From positions 436,501 to 500,500 of the forward strand of contig WPIO01000032.1 in NCBI GenBank assembly GCA_009760855.2: 64,000 bases of DNA. The letters run 5' to 3'. The notes under the pieces are model-generated. The model ran no database searches and was not told where the DNA came from. It worked only from the letters and a program-made list of their open reading frames with translations. This DNA is from Cristatella mucedo. Its lineage: Eukaryota; Bryozoa; Phylactolaemata; Cristatellidae. Every line of letters begins with the position of its first letter. Position 1 is the stretch's first letter. A program made the translations under genes and the position numbers. Shown here piece after piece: positions 59,331 through 64,000 of this stretch.

Positions 59331-60487
59331 CACTGAATATGGTTAGTTGTAGTGCAAAGGCATGCTTAAATGAACTGTTTACAGGCTATGCGTGCTACAT
59401 GTTCCCACAATACTGACATCTGGAGCCTTGTTGATTGGCTCACATTTTTGACGAAGGCGGCTCAAATGTAATCGCTTCGAGTTAAGGCACAAACGGCTAA
59501 CGGGAGATGTAAAGTTGCAGATAACAAGCATTTCGACGGATGTTTAGGCTGCAACCACTGTATGTCTGTGGCTTTTGCGTTTCATAGGGAAATAGATAAT
59601 CCAAGCCGTATCCCGCCATTGCTAAGAATAGGTATGCCCCAGTCCGTCTCAAAGTTGACGGGAAAATGAAAATGGTGGTCAGCGTGACGCTACGTAAAAC
59701 GATTAAAGTTATTAGACAACGGACCGCTTTTCAGGTATCTTAAAATGGCTGGAAGCTGAGATAATGTTTGCATACCCAGTGTGGAGGCGCTACGATTACG
59801 GTGCTCGAACTGTAGCCGTTGCACTTTCCGTACATGTCGTATTTACCTAATGACTCATGCTTCAATCGCAACATCCGTTCTCTGTCGTTGGCTTCCACGT
59901 TTTTTTATCTGTTGTTATACTAATGGTGTGATGCTATCTTCTGAAAGAATTAAGTGCGAGAATTTAGTAGTTTAACTACATGGTCGGCTAGTCAGCAACA
60001 GGTGTCCTGAGGCGGATCGCCCATCGCGTAAATCTGAGAGACATCTTAGATCTTGTAGAAAAAGGGAGAGCCAATGTTTAATTGAAGGTGATTGGACGTC
60101 TTTAACAGCCCGAGCCGGATGGCCGTTGCGGTAGGCCTTCGATTGCTCTATGGCTTTCGCGTCATTCAGCATTCACAGCTCAGTAGTCTTTCTGTGATTC
60201 GTCTGAAACAGCTAGCCAGTCGATACGTGGTCGGTCGTGGCTAAAGTATTTAAAAGACTATCCAGCCAGGGCAGTTTTATAAGTGGCTAAAGTATAACTG
60301 CATTCCTGAAAATTAAGAGCTCACTTGAGTTTAAGCAGCGAATTGTGAGGTAGACAAAAACTCCAGCAATTATAAAAACGTGATCACAATGCCTGGAAAG
60401 AGTTTTTTTGTAGAGTTTGCAACCGCAAAATCAGAGATATAGGTCTAGATTCGTATTTTGGCCAAAGTTATGGAATTGAGACGAGCT
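59331..60487. other. Intergenic, no gene recognised
   Basis: Only short open frames without recognisable domains. Confidence 0.35.
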
Positions 60488-60645
60488 TGATAGCCCAGAA
60501 GGTACGGTGTTTGTACTTCACGACCATGGTCGTCGTTTTAAATCCTGAAGTGGGTGATACTGTGTTGCAAACTGCAATCGGAGGTGATAGCCGTTAAGGC
60601 TCTTCTGCCGCTATACTCACGGGGCAGATAAATAGGCTTGTATTG
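60488..60645 (+). mobile_element. SINE-1, decayed copy
   Basis: 'tagcccagaaggtacggtgt', 'acttcacgaccatggtcg', 'tttaaatcctgaagtgggtg', 'ggaggtgatagccgttaagg' follow SINE-1 order. The B box has decayed to gttttaaatcc. Confidence 0.65.
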
Positions 60646-60714
60646 CAGCTGTGCTCCTCTGAATCGACTTACCACATCGACTCTGGATCCAAAATCGAGG
60701 TGATCAACGCATAA

Positions 60715-60965
60715 TTAGGTATTGCATCTCCGTCTGTAACAAAGCTCAACAAAGCCACCGAGACCGTGTGGGTATTGAGCAGGTGAGCTTGGTAAATCAC
60801 ACTTATGGCTTGGGTAGTTTTTTGTACACATTTTGGTAGTGAACTTACTAAATCACACAACAAAGAGAAAGAGAGAATCATAGCCGAGTCAGGAGAGAAG
60901 TCGAGGTAGTGAGTAGCATGTAATTAGCAGCTCAGAACTGCTGGATGGTTTGTATTATAGTCAGC
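60715..60965 (-). mobile_element. Line-B 3' fragment
   Basis: Shares with the Line-B 3' end of the array (10020-10245) the blocks 'catctccgtctgtaac', 'caaagccac', 'acaaagagaaag', 'gagtcaggagag' and 'gaggtagtgagtagcatg', in order. Confidence 0.7.
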
Positions 60966-61082
60966 ATATTTTATGTAATGCCTTTCTGTAAGTCGAGCCT
61001 GCATACATTACTGTTATACTTTCAAATTCCGTACGTATTAAAGCACTTATCCGTCATACCGTTGAGGTTAGCTGCGACAACT

Positions 61083-61290
61083 GATTAACTGAACGTATGC
61101 CTTTTAAGTTTTCAATGACGGAATAATCTTTGGCAAAACCTCGATGAATAAACTATTCTTTATGAGACGCGCAACAATTGGGCAGTTGTAGAAAACAACT
61201 TCTCATTATTTTAATGGTGCGTCATGCAAACCTCATAATCGGTGCTCGAGATTTGTCATTTTTGATTAGTACTTTACGCACAGATTCTCT
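61083..61290. repeat. Unclassified dispersed repeat
   Basis: Counterpart of the spacer segment 17370-17570. The blocks tgattaactgaa/tgataagctgaa, cgcaaca, ttaatggtgc, and ggtgctcgaga/agtgctcatga match in order. Family unknown. Confidence 0.5.
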
Positions 61291-61596
61291 TTGTTAAAAG
61301 CACGACTTCGAACACTGTATTGGAGTTAAACTTGCTTCACGATTTAGGCCGTCTGTTCGAGTTAAGACAGCAGGCCATTATTTATTTCTCAATGCAAGCC
61401 ATGGTAAGAGCAGTTAATGCTCTCCTTTCACTTTATATCAATGCTGTTAAGATATATAAAAATTATTATTCTACTACCATGCTTACATTTATTTCCATAA
61501 AGTTACCCACTTTCCGTGGTAGAAATCATGTTCTATCATCATGCAAGATTAGAGACTAGCTATGAAGGGGCTGGCCAGATATCCTTTTAGCTCCAA

Positions 61597-61990
61597 GGTT
61601 TTATCTAAGCTAGACAATGCAGATCAGTTATTGTAATGCTACCGTAAAAAGCTGGGAAGCCTGTTCTGCCGGTTGTGCATGCATCTGCATGGTCGGTTGA
61701 TAATCCCAAGCATTGCTGCCACCCGTACCTATTTCTGAGGGAGCGGAGATCCATGGTTTAAAAATACATTCAAAGCAAATTTCTTAGGCTCATTCGAAAG
61801 GCATGTCATCGCAGGGCTAATTCAAACTTGCTCAACAACTGCTGTTCCAGTTTCAGCCCACTCGTGCCGTCGGTTCTTATTTATGTAGAATAAATAACCT
61901 GTTCAATACTTTCCCTATTAGATCATCGGTGATTAAACTAATGTTTTACAGGTTCTAAATTATGGAATGAAATACAAAATCCTTGTGCCA
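61597..61990 (+). mobile_element. Line-B C-terminal fragment, old
   Basis: 'ctgttccagtttcagccc', 'cgtgccgtcggttcttat', 'aataaataacctgttc' and 'caggttctaaattatggaat' line up with the Line-B C-terminal region ('ccagtttcagcattttcgtg', 'ggacaataaattagctgttc', 'caggtcctagactgtggaac'). Frames are lost. Confidence 0.55.
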
Positions 61991-63189
61991 TATAGACTTA
62001 TCCCAGATACTAATACTGGTGTATATTTTCCAGCCATCGCGTGATTCATCCTCCTTGCTACACAAACCGAGCGGCAGCTCTCAGGTGCTAAAACTTTTCC
62101 TATGAACTTCAAAATAAAAATGATCGGAGGCCATCTGCAGGGAATTAGACGTGGACTAGACTCCTAACAAGAATTAACCTCAACTTCTAGGCAACCGCTT
62201 CAGAGCTAAAGTTTACAAGATGACGGCCATCTTTCGTTTAGCCATCAGCACAGGGGTTTGTTTCGCGAGACGGAGTTGGTAAACAACACTACGGGAACGG
62301 AAAGCCGTCGCGGCTTTGAGTGTGCTCCTCTAGAGTAAAATCTCCAATGTAAAAGTGAGTCATGAATCAGCTTATTCGAGTACTAAAAGTGCACCCGGCG
62401 GGTTTTCACTAAGGCATCAGAGCATCAGGGACCACCAGCAACTCGCGGCTTTATAAAAGGGACAGAACGACCTTCCTTCGATACTGTACTCGTGAATCAG
62501 ATTCATTGTTACTGAAAAAACATCCATCGGACATTCGGGTTTCTATGACCTCAAGGTTTGCTTCATTCGATTGGCGCCAGCTGGGCAAAGCTCCGATTTG
62601 GAATAGGTAAACTATGGATAACCTTTAGCACTCAGCTAACAGAGCTCTTGCAATTCCAGAGTCTTCTGCCTGTCCACTTGCAAATGTTACTAGTGTAACA
62701 GTGTCTGTGTCAATTTTTAATTGACCGTGGCATTGACGTCAACCACCTGCGAGCAGTTATCGACTACCGTGTTTTACATCAGATGTGGCCCGTCTGTAAG
62801 TTGATGGAATTTTCCCATGGACATGATGCACCTCAAGAGCTGCCGGGAGAGCAGATCAAGCAGACCACGAGGTTGTTGTGTCGGGAAACGAGGGCTTGTA
62901 GCACATGCTGGTACGTGACCGGCGAAATCCTGCCTGTAGCCACAAAACCGACAGCAGGTCGGAATGTTGTGGAATGAGAGCCAAGCCTAGCATTCCTACC
63001 TGGGAGCATGTCGTGGCAGGCAGACTGAAGACATTGATGCTCCGGTTGGAGCCGCACGTGGAGTCTAGTCGATTGAAAGTTTCTCTGGCACTCCAATCGG
63101 CCGTCTAGATTCAGCGGCTCTCACCTTCACTTAGTTTAGCTGTTCGGCTCAAGCAGTATCCTTGGCCTTACAAACCATTGCAGCTTGGT
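61991..63189. other. Intergenic, no confident gene
   Basis: A minus-strand frame at 63096-62833 and an alternative minus frame ending in a CAG|gtagga donor-like site near 62999 have protein-like composition, but no acceptor with a pyrimidine tract was found. Confidence 0.35.
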
Positions 63190-63355
63190 GAGCCGTGATG
63201 CCACACGAGGTAAGGCGGTTGCTTTCACGACCTCGGTCCCGAGGTCATGGGTTCAATTCTTGCAGTGGGCGATTCTTGATCGCCACTGCAAGCGGTGGTA
63301 ATAGCCGTAAAGGCTCTTATGTCGCTATACAAAAAAGGCTGTTTAATCAGCTAGG
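63190..63355 (+). mobile_element. SINE-1, clear copy
   Basis: Head 'acgaggtaaggcggttgctt' and 'acgacctcggtcccgaggtc', B-box-like GGTTCAATTCT at 63249-63259, body 'cgattcttgatcgccactgc' and 'gtaatagccgtaaaggctct', 3' end 'caaaaaaggctgtttaatca', then an AT-rich stretch. Confidence 0.75.
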
Positions 63356-63734
63356 AATTAATTATATTAATTAAATAATTATAGCTTGGTGCATTATATG
63401 CGAGATACGATCGTGCGTTCCCGGGCTCCTAGAGCCTGTAATAACCATCGTTGCTACGTAATCCAGTTCGATGGTTGTGGATGTATGTACGCCATTGTTC
63501 CGTCAGCGGTCGACGGGCTTCATCCTGAGATCGAACACAGTGGGCAACACCAGGCTGCCCTGCCGTAAAGCTGAGGTGTTCACGAAACGCAATCGGCCGC
63601 AGGACAACCCTCGGAAAGCAAGAGACTAGCCTGCTTGCCTAAAGGGTAATGGCGCTCCACTAACCATCTGATCGCCTAGCCCTGCCTGACTCGACGTAAC
63701 ACTTGAAAGAGTGACACCTATGTAAAGCACCTAC

Positions 63735-64000
63735 CTGGGTCGTTTAGAGGGAGCACCATAACAATTCGAGAAGACCTAGGGGCTACCATGGCATGCAAAA
63801 CCTGCACGGAGGGTAGCCCAGTCGAACGCGACACGCTGATCAGTAGAGCCTGTGCATCGAATTGATCACTAAACATGAGATTTTCTACCCTCAGATGGAC
63901 TGGCGGCAGCAGCACATCTATTGCAGGCGGTCGAGCATGCTCTGACAGGGATTGCAGCCAAGCCATCGCTTTGTTGGTTAGTGACGAGAGAGGAGACCGT
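63735..64000 (-). CDS. Candidate internal exon running off the right edge
   Basis: A minus-strand frame stays open from the window edge to 63735 and ends at a strong splice-donor consensus (CCCAG|gtaggt, intron side starting 63734). Its product, including AWLQSLSEHARPP, DVLLPPVHLRVENLMFSDQF and SRIVMVLPLNDPG, has balanced composition, unlike the repeat-derived frames around it. No domain is recognised and only one end is visible, so this is a weak call. Confidence 0.28.

Noticed and set aside
62833-63096. Minus-strand frames with a donor-like CAG|gtagga near 62999
   Set aside because: No acceptor with a pyrimidine tract upstream, and two competing frames of similar quality. Too weak to call an exon.

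Overview
This is metazoan nuclear DNA, most likely from an invertebrate. The evidence is GT-AG spliced genes with TATA boxes and AATAAA signals, degenerate non-LTR retrotransposons with L2/CR1-like reverse transcriptase, tRNA-derived SINEs, and abundant (AG)n, (TA)n and ATA microsatellites. I cannot name the species. No prokaryotic gene, rRNA, CRISPR array or true tRNA gene was found. I use working names for the repeats: Line-A and Line-B (two related LINE families) and SINE-1 and SINE-2 (two tRNA-headed SINE families).

Layout. (1) 1-6352, left flank: a degenerate Line-A on the minus strand (1256-3815), Line-A scraps, and a broken hAT/ZMYM1-like pseudogene (5308-6025). (2) 6353-51995, a direct tandem array: three full units of about 11.7-12.6 kb (6353-18860, 18861-31414, 31415-43113) and a fourth of about 8.9 kb (43114-51995). 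Each unit holds, in order, a G-rich minisatellite, one small two-exon gene, a (TA)n tract, a minus-strand Line-B, a SINE-1 fragment and a minus-strand Line-A. Units 1-3 also carry a 2.8-3.7 kb spacer of (AG)n, plus-strand Line-B, SINE-1 and plus-strand Line-A. (3) 51996-58250: the rest of the fourth unit's Line-A, including its endonuclease domain and a nested younger Line-A, followed by SINEs and another Line-A. (4) 58288-59163: a diverged fifth copy of the array gene with its promoter. (5) 59164-64000: repeat-rich DNA with a weak candidate exon at the right edge.

The array gene is the main biology. It encodes a secreted protein of 136 residues: a signal peptide, a short Gly/Trp segment, two blocks of ten Asn, a basic linker, six tandem 10-residue Val/Pro/Glu/Lys/Tyr repeats, and a C-terminal Trp. 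It looks like an extracellular structural or matrix protein. I do not recognise a named family. Units 1, 2 and 4 encode the same protein; unit 3 and the diverged paralog each carry one extra A that breaks the frame, possibly a sequencing or assembly error. A block of about 100 bp of promoter, the TATA-to-ATG spacing of 83 nt, exon phase and intron size are the same in all five copies, so these are probably co-expressed members of one amplified family.

All coordinates of repeats and homology breaks come from comparing sequences by eye, so boundaries may be off by several bases.
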